55,322 nucleotides of DNA from Candidatus Amesbacteria bacterium (GTDB lineage Bacteria; Patescibacteriota; Microgenomatia; CAZETR01; Amesbacteraceae): assembly GCA_027371535.1 (NCBI GenBank), contig DAHXMV010000006.1, forward strand, positions 1 to 55,322. The letters are read 5' to 3'. The notes under the pieces were generated by a model. It did no database searches, was not told the DNA's origin, and saw only the letters and a program-made list of their open reading frames with translations. This document shows positions 24,136-32,539 of this stretch, piece after piece. How positions within the stretch are numbered: position 1 is the first letter of the stretch; every line of letters starts with the position of its first letter. The position numbers were made by a program, and so were the translations under genes.

Positions 24136-24918
24136 ATGCCAGGTATATATTTTGAAACAGATATTGCTAAATCCAGGGAAACTGCGGCTAAACGGCTGGA
24201 AAATGCCGGCGATGTGATTTTGAATAAAGAAGAAGTGGAAGCTAAACTTAAGGATATTCTGGATCAGAATAAAGGCGTAGTTTTCCTGGGTAATCATTAT
24301 CATTATATAAACGGCCCGAAAGACGCGGTGATGATTGCCGGACTGAAAGAGGTCGCCGATCTGAGATTTTATATGCCGGTGACTGACTATTTATTATTGT
24401 TGGCAAGAATCGCCAATTTTGTACTGAATACCCACATTGAAACTTCCGGGATTGTTACACCGGCAATAGCCCGGAGAAAAGGGATTTTGGGTTTGATTTA
24501 CGGTAGGAGGCAAGGCGAGGGGGTCATTAAATATATGCGAAAAACCAGAGAAATATTATCCCCGTTCGGAGATAATAAACCAGGTATTATGGTTGCCTAC
24601 CCTAAATTTAGCAGAGGGGACGGGAAGATGGGACAGCTGGACCCCGAAGAAAAGCAGATGATAGAAGGACTGGCCTCTTCTTTAAAAAATAACAAGCCTT
24701 ATTTCTGGCCTTATGCCTCTATTGCACTGGACAATGATGGAAGAATTATTATCCCCAAGAATATGAAGGAATTCAAAAACTACCGTATTATATATATGTT
24801 CGGAGAACCAATTAATTTTAATGATTTACCGGATATGAAACATAACGGAAGATATGAAGGGACGGCCAAACTGATCCATGAGAAGATTAAACAAAAGCTT
24901 CCGGAAGGCTACAGATAG
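24136..24918 (+). CDS. PlsC-like acyltransferase-fold protein (tentative)
   Basis: 260 residues from the ATG at 24136; longer frames reach into the tRNA. Landmarks of glycerolipid acyltransferases appear in degenerate form: GNHYHYINGPKD in place of the H-x4-D motif, a mid-region stretch MVAYPKFSRGDGK where FPEGTRS is usual, and GEPINFND near the end. H and D are six apart instead of four, so catalysis is uncertain. Its start lies 6 nt after tRNA-Lys with no Shine-Dalgarno. Confidence 0.6.
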   Translation: MPGIYFETDIAKSRETAAKRLENAGDVILNKEEVEAKLKDILDQNKGVVFLGNHYHYINGPKDAVMIAGLKEVADLRFYMPVTDYLLLLARIANFVLNTHIETSGIVTPAIARRKGILGLIYGRRQGEGVIKYMRKTREILSPFGDNKPGIMVAYPKFSRGDGKMGQLDPEEKQMIEGLASSLKNNKPYFWPYASIALDNDGRIIIPKNMKEFKNYRIIYMFGEPINFNDLPDMKHNGRYEGTAKLIHEKIKQKLPEGYR

Positions 24919-24935
24919 AGTAAAATTAACGGTAT

Positions 24936-25007
24936 TGCGGGGTCGTCTTAGCCGAACGAAGCGAGGCGGAAACGGGAGAGCGTAAGCTCGACCATCATGG
25001 TAGGACC
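24936..25007 (+). pseudogene. tRNA-Gln fragment split by a 46-nt insert
   Basis: TGCGGGGTCGTCT (24936-24948) and ATGGTAGGAC (24997-25006) match the 5' half of the intact tRNA-Gln at 25047, split in the D loop by about 46 nt that contains GAGC-GTAA-GCTC. The anticodon and 3' half are missing. Confidence 0.65.
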
Positions 25008-25046
25008 TTAAAATATATCGTCTAATGGGACGTAAAAATACAGGAC

Positions 25047-25118
25047 TGCGGGGTCGTCTAATGGTAGGACTCCAGACTTTGGATCTGGCTATTCTTGGTT
25101 CGAATCCAAGCCCCGCAG
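25047..25118 (+). tRNA. tRNA-Gln (TTG)
   Basis: Acceptor TGCGGGG/CCCCGCA, anticodon stem CCAGA/TCTGG with loop CTTTGGA (anticodon TTG), T loop TTCGAAT. No CCA. The leader GTAAAAATAC (25032-25041) and trailer GTATTTTTAC (25123-25132) are complementary, extending the acceptor helix. Confidence 0.95.
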
Positions 25119-25151
25119 CCGTGTATTTTTACTTAACTGTTCGCTTCACTC

Positions 25152-25226
25152 ACTAAGGACTCCAGACTTTGGATATGGCTATTCCAGCTAATATGCGCTC
25201 AGGAGAACGAATCCTAGCCCCGCAGC
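25152..25226 (+). pseudogene. tRNA-Gln copy with missing 5' end and T-arm insert
   Basis: Matches the intact tRNA-Gln from the D arm through the anticodon arm (GGACTCCAGACTTTGGAT), then is interrupted near 25185-25203 by an insert, and resumes with CGAATCC and AGCCCCGCAGCC. The 5' acceptor strand is absent, so it cannot fold as a tRNA. Confidence 0.65.
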
Positions 25227-25244
25227 CGATGAATTGACTTTGCC

Positions 25245-25297
25245 GTCCCGATGTAGCATCGGGACTAAGGACTCCCGAACGAATCCCAGCCCCGGAT
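25245..25297 (+). pseudogene. Palindrome plus fourth tRNA-Gln remnant
   Basis: A perfect stem GTCCCGAT/ATCGGGAC (25245-25265, 5-nt loop) runs into CTAAGGACTCC and CGAATCCCAGCCCCG, which are tRNA-Gln D-arm and 3' segments with the anticodon arm deleted. No gene is seen between this and the next CDS apart from a promoter box. Confidence 0.55.
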
Positions 25298-25333
25298 TCT
25301 GAACGAAAAATATATTATTGATATAATATGCCG

Positions 25334-25618
25334 ATGAATAGATATAAAGAACATCATGCTATTTATAGTATGGTTTGGGCTTTAAAAATCGGGACTCCCA
25401 TGACCGTAGCTAAGAATTTAATTTCGGAGTGGAATTCCAATCTGAGGGATGGAGAAAAGCCTTATCCTAATTCAAACCGATTTATACTGGCTCTGGGAAT
25501 CTTAATATACAATGTCAGGAATAATATTAAATTTGAGACATTTACCAGCGAGGAGAGTTATTTGTCACCCGATCCCCTGTGTTTTGCATGGGGAGCTTGT
25601 CTGGGGGAAAAATCCTAG
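25334..25618 (+). CDS. Hypothetical protein
   Basis: 94 residues from the ATG at 25334; an ATG at 25328 is immediately after TATAAT, so a transcript starting 6-7 nt downstream would begin at the second ATG. Soluble, with a helical N-terminal half (MVWALKIGTPMTVAKNL) and no known motif. Overlaps the converging DUF1189-like gene by 4 bp. Confidence 0.55.
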   Translation: MNRYKEHHAIYSMVWALKIGTPMTVAKNLISEWNSNLRDGEKPYPNSNRFILALGILIYNVRNNIKFETFTSEESYLSPDPLCFAWGACLGEKS

Positions 25619-26535
25619 ACTGAGGAAGCAGTTTCAGCCATTGGAGTTGCAGGCGGCGATACGGCAATGGGCGGACCGGTTTTTTTAAGGTGGGCGAGGA
25701 TAAAGTAGCTGTAAATTAAAAGCAGGATGGTTTGAAGAAACGGAAATGAAAGATTAATCCTGGCCAGGGTTAACAGGGAAAAAAGAGTTATGGTAATGGT
25801 GCATAAATGCATACCCAAGCGGAAGCTCTGGGAATAAGTCAGCTGAGGTTTGACTATTTTGGAAAACAGCCATAACGCAAAGGCAAAAAACAGTAGATAT
25901 AACTGGAAGTATGAAGCCGGAATTAACAATAAAAACAGAAATATCCCTGCGATCATGATGGGAACGACATATTTGATATAAGGGGTAATTTTGGAAGTAA
26001 TCCGGGAAACCAAAGCCTGATTGATAACAAAATTCATATTAGATTCAAACGGATAAACCTTCAGTTGCCCCTGCTTGTTTTGAGAGATAAGACTGGTTTT
26101 GGTCAAGAGGGCCGCGGTCTGATAGGATTTGAAATTTTCCGCACTGCCGGAGGCCGTATCGATTACCAAAAGATTCATAATATCACCGGGAGTAGCCGCA
26201 GCCAGGACCTTTTGTGAAAAAGCATCTTCAAGACGGGAAAACGGGATGGCATACGGCTGCCGGACATTGGCGGAAGCCTCTCCGTTTTTAAAATAGATTT
26301 CCAGTTCGGGCGGATATAAAGAGGCAATCTTTTGCGGTAAAACACGGAGAAAAGCGGAAACCGGAGGAACAGCCGATATGGATAATAATGCCGTACCGAT
26401 CAGACTGTAGAATAAGAAAAAGACTAAAAAATATTTAAGAGAGAAGGAAAATTTAGCTTTTAATATTTCGGTATAATATGCCGGAGAAAAAAAGGATTTG
26501 TAAAGGGTAATAAAGAAAGTCCTGAATTTACCCAT
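25615..26535 (-). CDS. DUF1189-like membrane protein
   Basis: 306 residues with an N-terminal amphipathic stretch (FFITLYKSFFSPAYYTEIL), a first membrane segment near 33-55, a ~120-residue extracytoplasmic domain, and four membrane segments from about 185 to 285. The order matches DUF1189 proteins, whose role is unknown. A Thr/Pro/Ala tail ends it. Divergent from rubrerythrin. Confidence 0.65.
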   Translation of the reverse strand: MGKFRTFFITLYKSFFSPAYYTEILKAKFSFSLKYFLVFFLFYSLIGTALLSISAVPPVSAFLRVLPQKIASLYPPELEIYFKNGEASANVRQPYAIPFSRLEDAFSQKVLAAATPGDIMNLLVIDTASGSAENFKSYQTAALLTKTSLISQNKQGQLKVYPFESNMNFVINQALVSRITSKITPYIKYVVPIMIAGIFLFLLLIPASYFQLYLLFFAFALWLFSKIVKPQLTYSQSFRLGMHLCTITITLFSLLTLARINLSFPFLQTILLLIYSYFILAHLKKTGPPIAVSPPATPMAETASSV

Positions 26536-26597
26536 ATATTAATATTGTGAATTACAAAAGTGCTTGTCAATCAGAACAATTTAGCTTATATTCTAAT

Positions 26598-27164
26598 ATG
26601 TTTATGTCTTTACAAACCCAACAGAACCTGGTAAAAGCTTTTACCGGAGAGAGCGCGGCCAGAAATAAATATACCCAGTTTGCCAAAATAGCCAGAAAAG
26701 AAGATCTGGAGTGGGTGGCCAGGGTCTTTGAGGAAACAGCTGAAAATGAAAGAGTGCATGCGGCTGAAGAGTTTGAAATGATTAAAGATGTAGTTAAAAC
26801 CCCGCTGGAAATGGAAATTAAAGCCTTTTCCGGCACTTCCGATAATCTGAAAATGGCGGCCGAAGGAGAAAGATACGAATGGACTTCGATGTACCCGGAT
26901 TTTGAAAAAACAGCGATTGCGGAAAAAGAGCCGGAACCGGCAAGATTATTCGGAAATCTGAAAAAAGTGGAAGAAAAACACGAAGAAAGATACATCATAA
27001 TCGCCAAAAAGCTGGACAGCAAGACTCTTTATTCAGCAGATGCGGAATTGGAATGGAAATGCGTCAACTGCGGATTTATATATAAAGGCAAAGCCCCGCC
27101 GGCAAAATGCCCTGTCTGCCTGAAGCCGTTTACATGGTATATGCCGTTGGGATTGGTGAAATAA
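26598..27164 (+). CDS. Rubrerythrin
   Basis: 188 residues from the ATG at 26598; the longer frame from 26547 adds a segment not expected in the family, and TATATT lies 5 nt before this ATG. Four-helix di-iron domain with GESAARNKY, ETAENERVHAAEE, EGERYEW and EEKHEERY, supplying the ExxH-type ligands, followed by a rubredoxin-like domain with CVNC and CPVC. It reduces hydrogen peroxide in anaerobes using iron. Its 3' 136 bp overlap the converging gene. Confidence 0.93.
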   Translation: MFMSLQTQQNLVKAFTGESAARNKYTQFAKIARKEDLEWVARVFEETAENERVHAAEEFEMIKDVVKTPLEMEIKAFSGTSDNLKMAAEGERYEWTSMYPDFEKTAIAEKEPEPARLFGNLKKVEEKHEERYIIIAKKLDSKTLYSADAELEWKCVNCGFIYKGKAPPAKCPVCLKPFTWYMPLGLVK

Positions 27165-28231
27165 TATTCCGAAATTTTATCCGCAATATACCTGATATCT
27201 GAAGCGGTAATGTGGTGTCCCAGAGGCAGAAATAAGACCGAACGATCCATGCTCCAGGGACAATCCGTAAATTTGAACCAGACAATAATCCCCTGCCTGT
27301 GAAGATGATCGATCAGTTTCTGATCCGGGGAATGGGAAAATACCAAAGGATAAACGTGCATAAATGGAAAATCCGTGGCAGGAATATTTAAACGGGATAC
27401 GGTAGGGAAACGGCAATTCCGGAAGAGAACCCGATCGTATAATTTTATCTGGGCAGATTTTAAACGATACAGGCGTTGATAATTCAGACGGTTTATAAAA
27501 GGCAAAAATATTTTCGGACCGGAATGCGGGAGATTATGGGTACCGATTATGTCGTCGTGTTTTTTTAGTAACCGGGTATGCGAAGCGGATACCAAAGAAC
27601 CCAGGCCCAAAACCATGCCCAGACGAAAGATAATACGAAACGAAGAGAATAGCAGACAGGATTTCAGAGAATAGGATGAAAAAAATGAATTACGGGGCGG
27701 ACAAAAATCCAAAGCAGAGGAATCACCGATCAAACGGCTGCCCGGGAAGGGAGATACTTTTCGTAAACTGTCTATGAAAAAATGGCGGTTATTAATTAAA
27801 TTAACCGCCGGGGGATGTATCAGTTGGTGGACACCATCTTCGATCAATAAACTTTTTTTAGGAAAACTCTGTAACCAGGAGAAATCGGAAAAAAGTCCTG
27901 ATTTGATACCGCAGGCATTAAAAACTATCACTATATCAGGTTCATAAAGCCAGAGATATTTTTTGAATGCCGATGAGTTAATCTGAAAACCGGAATCCAA
28001 AGGATAGTAAATGTATTTTAGGCCGTGCTTTTTCCAATTATCCAGAACATTCGTACAATAAAAATCAGGAACCAAAACAGTCAGGTGTTTTTTGTGAGGA
28101 AATTTATGCCGGATGAGATCCAAAAAAGCATCCTCAAATGATAAGTAATACAGGACCTTTATTTTTCGCGGAATTAAGTCGGGGTGAAGTTTCAAGAATT
28201 TTAACCAGCCGGTCTGATAATAATTGATCAT
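27029..28231 (-). CDS. PLP-dependent aminotransferase-fold protein (DegT-like)
   Basis: 400 residues. Fold-type-I aminotransferase pattern: VPDFYCTNVLDNW near 54, LLIEDGVHQL with Asp131 to face the cofactor ring, and a candidate Schiff-base Lys158 in SLRKVSPFPG. Similar to DegT/DnrJ sugar aminotransferases, but the N-terminal glycine loop is poor. The last ~45 residues have low complexity and run 136 bp into the rubrerythrin gene, suggesting a lost original stop codon. Starts within the stop of the M23 gene (4-bp overlap). Confidence 0.65.
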   Translation of the reverse strand: MINYYQTGWLKFLKLHPDLIPRKIKVLYYLSFEDAFLDLIRHKFPHKKHLTVLVPDFYCTNVLDNWKKHGLKYIYYPLDSGFQINSSAFKKYLWLYEPDIVIVFNACGIKSGLFSDFSWLQSFPKKSLLIEDGVHQLIHPPAVNLINNRHFFIDSLRKVSPFPGSRLIGDSSALDFCPPRNSFFSSYSLKSCLLFSSFRIIFRLGMVLGLGSLVSASHTRLLKKHDDIIGTHNLPHSGPKIFLPFINRLNYQRLYRLKSAQIKLYDRVLFRNCRFPTVSRLNIPATDFPFMHVYPLVFSHSPDQKLIDHLHRQGIIVWFKFTDCPWSMDRSVLFLPLGHHITASDIRYIADKISEYYFTNPNGIYHVNGFRQTGHFAGGALPLYINPQLTHFHSNSASAE

Positions 28232-28860
28232 GGTTCAATTGCCTGACGGGATTTAAGAAAAGCCAGAGGATCGATCCAGTAGGAGTTTAAAGCCGAAAGT
28301 GAGGGTTCATAGCCTCTGAAATATAAACCGTTTTTGGTATATAAACCCAAATGCAAATGCTGACGTTCACCGCCGGTCTGTGAAGAAAAAGCCCGGCCCA
28401 AATATGCCAAGAGACGGCCCGGAGGAACCCGGGCATGATTCAGTAACTTTACCTGACTCAGGTCCAAATGCCCGTACAGGGCCGTGTAGGGCGCCTGAAA
28501 GAGTTTTTCCAATATCAGACCACCATAACCCTGTACCTGGCCAATAAAAACTATCTCCCCGCCGGAGACGGCATAAACCGGAACCCGGGAATCAATTTCA
28601 CCGGGCAATAATTCAAAATCCGTACCGGCGTGGTACCCCAGATAGTGATTGGGGAAAACAGCATCCTTTCCGATATATGAACCGGCATCAAAATACTGGC
28701 CAAAAGTTTTCAGACTGCTCCTACCCCGGGTATTGATGAGAGGATAATACCAATTGCTGACATACGGAGTGACTGTGGGCAGAATCTTCACCGGAGGCGG
28801 AGCTTTTTGAACATGGGTAAACAGATGCAAAAATACCAAAATGGCCAGAATAAATTTCAT
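28228..28860 (-). CDS. M23-family (LytM) metallopeptidase
   Basis: 210 residues with an N-terminal hydrophobic signal or anchor and a lysostaphin-type domain: His77-x3-Asp81 zinc ligands in YHAGTDFE, His131 in YGHLD, and His168-x-His170 in HLHLG. All catalytic positions are present, so it should cleave peptidoglycan cross-links outside the membrane. TATAAT lies 6 nt before the ATG. Confidence 0.9.
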   Translation of the reverse strand: MKFILAILVFLHLFTHVQKAPPPVKILPTVTPYVSNWYYPLINTRGRSSLKTFGQYFDAGSYIGKDAVFPNHYLGYHAGTDFELLPGEIDSRVPVYAVSGGEIVFIGQVQGYGGLILEKLFQAPYTALYGHLDLSQVKLLNHARVPPGRLLAYLGRAFSSQTGGERQHLHLGLYTKNGLYFRGYEPSLSALNSYWIDPLAFLKSRQAIEP

Positions 28861-28881
28861 GGAGATATTATATTAAAAAGC

Positions 28882-29262
28882 CTATTTGGAAGCAGGCAGT
28901 TTACAGCCGGCAAAATCAGCCAGTTTCTGAAGGCTGGTTTCACCATCAAGACGTTCAATGCCGTTTTTTATAAATGTGGGATAACCCTTGACGTTGTTGT
29001 CCGTACATTTTTTTGTTTCAACGGTGCATTCTACGTAATTTACATATTTAAATGAAGCTCCGAATTCAGCCTTGACAGCCTGGCAATGGGGACACCAGTA
29101 AGCACCATACATAATCACATTATTATGGGTCAGACACCTGGAAAAATCATCCAGGCCCGTTACTTTGGGAGTCTGACCGCGGGTAGCCAGAACTACTCCC
29201 CCACCGATCAAAAAGACGGTAATCAAAGTTATAATAACTACTATTTTGGTATTCATAATCAT
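28882..29262 (-). CDS. Membrane-anchored thioredoxin-like protein
   Basis: 126 residues: one N-terminal anchor (about 6-26) and a short thioredoxin fold with the active site CPHC at 57-60, a cis-Pro loop GYPTF and a further Cys pair. Translation is coupled to the preceding gene (4-bp overlap) and it lies two genes from a CcdA-like protein, which would pass electrons to it across the membrane. Likely an extracytoplasmic thiol-disulfide oxidoreductase. Confidence 0.88.
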   Translation of the reverse strand: MIMNTKIVVIITLITVFLIGGGVVLATRGQTPKVTGLDDFSRCLTHNNVIMYGAYWCPHCQAVKAEFGASFKYVNYVECTVETKKCTDNNVKGYPTFIKNGIERLDGETSLQKLADFAGCKLPASK

Positions 29263-29795
29263 TCTTTACAGCAATCAACAAGTTTGGTGACTATATCCGA
29301 CATGGACCAGGGAGTATCAGATTTGGATTTGGTATTGATATTGAGCTGATTGTCGGGTATTTTTTTAACATTTTTGGCCGAGATGAGTTTTAAACGCAAT
29401 GCCCAAAACAGTGAATAGACCTGATAGCTCATGGAAAACATCTCCGCAGCTTCTTTGGCTTTTTTCTGCGTCTGCAGCTTGGTGGCCACTTCCATGATCC
29501 GCATGCTGGCGGCCAAGAGGTGTTTGGAAATACACCAGGTTTCCCCTTCGTGACTGTCGATCATTTTACCGAGAAGTTTTTTGCGGATTTCACGGGTCTG
29601 ACTTAGAAGATCCAGGTAAGAATCACTGCCTGTTTTTTGGGATGTAAAAAAGAAATGTTCCTCAAGGCTGATGAGGTTCATGACGGCAATACTCAGATCC
29701 TCTTCAAGAGAGAGATCGAAGTCAGAAGATTTTTTAAGCTCCTCAACCCGGCTTAATAATTTTTGAAAATCAGAATTGTCAGACATAAATTTCAC
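29259..29795 (-). CDS. Helical hypothetical protein in thiol-redox operon
   Basis: 178 residues, soluble and almost wholly helical, ending in a Cys-Cys pair near the C-terminus. Not recognised. It overlaps both neighbours by 4 bp, between the ccdA-like and thioredoxin-like genes, so a role with them is inferred from context only. Confidence 0.75.
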   Translation of the reverse strand: MKFMSDNSDFQKLLSRVEELKKSSDFDLSLEEDLSIAVMNLISLEEHFFFTSQKTGSDSYLDLLSQTREIRKKLLGKMIDSHEGETWCISKHLLAASMRIMEVATKLQTQKKAKEAAEMFSMSYQVYSLFWALRLKLISAKNVKKIPDNQLNINTKSKSDTPWSMSDIVTKLVDCCKE

Positions 29796-30460
29796 AAGAA
29801 GAATATCACAATTCCCAAAATAATCGTAGTCAGAGCATAAAATACGGAGATAAGCTTGGATTTGGATTTTCGCCAGCTGTCAAATTTGGACATGACTTTC
29901 GGACCGGTGGTAAAAATGAGTAAAACTATCAGGGGAGATACGAAAAGAAAGTTATAGTAAATCAGATAAAAAGTACCCTCGATAACGGTGGATTTGTCAT
30001 GCAGCAAACTCAGAATTAATAGATACGGGCCGCCGGTACAGGGAAACTCAAACAAACCGACAAGAATGCCCAGAATAAAGGCGGAGATATATGAAGCCTG
30101 ATAAATAAGTTTTGCTATTTGGGGCTTGATAAACCGGGGAATGACCAGCCTGACGGGAAAATTCGGGATAAAGGCTTCCCCAAGATTTAAGAACCCAAAG
30201 ATAATCAAAATCGTAGCACCTATTTTGGACATGATATGAGGAATGCCGAAGAAAACCAAAGCGCTTAAAATTCCGATTCCGATAGAAATATAAGTTAAAT
30301 ATATACCGAAAATATATAGTCCACCGACGGTCAGAATATGTTTCCGGGCGGAATTTATACTCAGCAGGAAACCGATAGTCAGAAGTAAAACCGAAATGGC
30401 ACAGGGATTTAAACTGTCAAGAAGGGCTGTTCCTGTAACCAGCGGAAGCGATAAAGTCAT
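29792..30460 (-). CDS. CcdA/DsbD-like transmembrane thiol transporter
   Basis: 222 residues with six membrane segments. The paired redox cysteines are visible as NPCA (Cys20) and FPCTGGPY in the fourth helix. It carries electrons from cytoplasmic thioredoxin to outer-face thiol proteins, presumably the thioredoxin-like protein two genes downstream. TATTAT lies 6 nt before the ATG. Confidence 0.9.
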   Translation of the reverse strand: MTLSLPLVTGTALLDSLNPCAISVLLLTIGFLLSINSARKHILTVGGLYIFGIYLTYISIGIGILSALVFFGIPHIMSKIGATILIIFGFLNLGEAFIPNFPVRLVIPRFIKPQIAKLIYQASYISAFILGILVGLFEFPCTGGPYLLILSLLHDKSTVIEGTFYLIYYNFLFVSPLIVLLIFTTGPKVMSKFDSWRKSKSKLISVFYALTTIILGIVIFFL

Positions 30461-30481
30461 GGTTAAATAATAAAATAAATA

Positions 30482-31849
30482 TCATTTTTTATAAACAGTG
30501 TAAATCGGCGGATAGAAAAGAAAAACAGCTGGATCTTCCTCAACCAGATATTTCTGAAAGTCCTGATAAATTTTCTGACGGGCATTTTGGTCATAGGTTT
30601 TCCGGCCGTCTTCCAGTAATTTATCTATCCGGGGATTATTCAAATGAGTCAGATTAGTGATGTCCTGCGTGGAATGCCAGAGATTATACTGATCCGGGTC
30701 CAGGGGGATGGCCTGGGCTACCAGGAGGATCTGGAAATTGGAAGGGATATCCGGAGAGACGGAAATTTCAGTTTTTATATTCAGCTTCGACCAATCGTTT
30801 TTGACCTGATCAGCTATATCAAAATAAGAGGGAACGGTGGAAAGTCTGAGAGTAGACGGCAGTTTACCGACTTTTTTAACGAGATCAACGGCTTTCGTCA
30901 GATCATAATCATATTTTTTGATGTCCGGATTGAATGCCCATGAATCGGGATTAATAGGACCTATGGCCCGGTTCGGCCAGCGGGATTTATCGATGGCATA
31001 AGTCAGGGCCAGGCGAAGATTTTTTCCGTCGGCACCGGACAGATACGGGTCCTGGGTGTTAAAAAATACTCCTATATACCGGTTATGCAGAACTTCAGCT
31101 ACGATCTGTGCATCCGGCCAGCTATTCAAATCGGCAGGATCAACCCCGATATCCTCGATTTCATCCAACAAGCCTAATTTGAAAGAAGTCTTGATCTGAG
31201 AGACTGAAGGATAAAAGAAATATTTAAGGATTGGTAGATCAGACTTCATATCAACAGGATATAAATCCATAGTATCAAGCTGGTCACCGTTGGTTTTGAA
31301 ACCGTGGATAGTATAATTACCGGCACCTATAAGTTTTGTTCCGGAAAGAAATCGGGAATTGATGACTTTTAATACCGGATGGGACAGCAGCACCGGCAAC
31401 GGAGAAAAGGCGTCTTTCAAAGCCACGGATATCGTCTGATCATCGGGGTAGGAAAAAACGGCATCGTGAAACTGATATTTGATATCGCGGCTAATTAACC
31501 GGGAGCCGTCCTGCCAATGAAGACCGGGTTTTAAATGAAAAAGAAAAGTTTTACCGTCCGGGGAGATTGACCAGTATGCGGCCAGGCCGGCCGAGGCTGA
31601 TCCGTTGGCATCAATGGCAGTCAGACCAAGGCTGATTTTGAACAATATTGCCGCAGGCAAATCAGAAAGGGTATACCTGCCGATAAGGCCGATATTTTTT
31701 ACGGAATGAAAACGCGGTAAATAAGGTATCAGACGGGGAGTAACCAGAGAAGTGATACCCGAGAGTACCATTCCCAAGACGATAAGCAGAAGGTACTTTG
31801 AGGTAAAAGCGACCAGTAAGCGACTATAAAATCGGATTTTTTTATACAT
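30482..31849 (-). CDS. Peptide-type ABC substrate-binding protein
   Basis: 455 residues with one N-terminal membrane anchor and the SBP_bac_5 (oligopeptide/nickel-binding) plan: GLAAYWSISPDGKTFLFHLKPGLHW at about 95-120, NTQDPYLSG and LALTYAIDKSRW near 270-290, and a C-terminal peptide-binding lobe. No permease or ATPase genes are adjacent, so the cognate transporter must be elsewhere or the protein has another role. It follows secG by 9 bp. Confidence 0.85.
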   Translation of the reverse strand: MYKKIRFYSRLLVAFTSKYLLLIVLGMVLSGITSLVTPRLIPYLPRFHSVKNIGLIGRYTLSDLPAAILFKISLGLTAIDANGSASAGLAAYWSISPDGKTFLFHLKPGLHWQDGSRLISRDIKYQFHDAVFSYPDDQTISVALKDAFSPLPVLLSHPVLKVINSRFLSGTKLIGAGNYTIHGFKTNGDQLDTMDLYPVDMKSDLPILKYFFYPSVSQIKTSFKLGLLDEIEDIGVDPADLNSWPDAQIVAEVLHNRYIGVFFNTQDPYLSGADGKNLRLALTYAIDKSRWPNRAIGPINPDSWAFNPDIKKYDYDLTKAVDLVKKVGKLPSTLRLSTVPSYFDIADQVKNDWSKLNIKTEISVSPDIPSNFQILLVAQAIPLDPDQYNLWHSTQDITNLTHLNNPRIDKLLEDGRKTYDQNARQKIYQDFQKYLVEEDPAVFLFYPPIYTVYKK

Positions 31850-31858
31850 GAAGTTGGA

Positions 31859-32071
31859 TCAGGGCAGGAGCTGGTTGACAACTGAGATGATGACAAACAA
31901 CACCGATAAAAATATTGTGGCACGAAAGACGATAAATTCGACTCCCCTTTTGGAATGATAAGTAGCCTGACCAAAAGTCCGGCCCAATCCGGTCCCCTTG
32001 GCCTGAATCATAATCAGGGCAGAAACGATCACGGCAGTAACAATCTGAATTACAGTGACCAGGTTTTTCAT
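31859..32071 (-). CDS. secG: Preprotein translocase subunit SecG
   Basis: 70 residues with two membrane segments and the SecG pattern: VIQIVTAVIVSALIMIQ, the loop GTGLGRTFG, then FRATIFLSVLFVII. It assists SecYE in protein export. Usual length for the family. Its operon position before an exported binding protein fits. Confidence 0.9.
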   Translation of the reverse strand: MKNLVTVIQIVTAVIVSALIMIQAKGTGLGRTFGQATYHSKRGVEFIVFRATIFLSVLFVIISVVNQLLP

Positions 32072-32104
32072 AGCTTTTAATAATTATAGCTTATTTGATA
32101 AATT

Positions 32105-32524
32105 TCAGTCCTGTAAAAGCCAATATAGGCTTTGAAAAACCAAAGTAATAATCAGGGCAGAAACGACAAAAGCCCCAAAAGCGGAAAAATGGATAGAGGG
32201 AATGATCAGATATTGAAGATCAAATCTGGAAGAAACAAAACCGTGAATTTTTATAGTAGGAATAAATAAAGTTGCCAGATATAAGGTGACCAGATTAGCT
32301 ACCCAGCGGAAAAGCCCCATGGTTACCAGGTGAATAGGCAGAAGGAGAAGATTAACAACCGGACGGACAATCAGATTAGCCACAGAAATAAAGAAAGCGG
32401 CCAGAATAAGAGTGGTAAAGCCACCATAAAATATGATAACCCCATTCAGAATCTGAGCTGAGATGTAAATACTGGCCAGATTGACTGCCAATGATCTGAA
32501 AATAAGACGCAGCATATTTATCAA
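32105..32524 (-). CDS. Phage holin 4-2-like (DUF360) membrane protein
   Basis: 139 residues with four membrane segments and the family's central motif NLIVRPVVNLLLLPIHLVT. Despite the family name these are chromosomal membrane proteins of unknown function in many bacteria; no phage genes surround it. Confidence 0.8.
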   Translation of the reverse strand: MINMLRLIFRSLAVNLASIYISAQILNGVIIFYGGFTTLILAAFFISVANLIVRPVVNLLLLPIHLVTMGLFRWVANLVTLYLATLFIPTIKIHGFVSSRFDLQYLIIPSIHFSAFGAFVVSALIITLVFQSLYWLLQD

Positions 32525-32539
32525 TTTACTATTTTTGGG

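Noticed and set aside
32105-32524. Prophage indicated by a holin-family gene
   Set aside because: This holin-named family is widespread on chromosomes and no phage genes accompany it.
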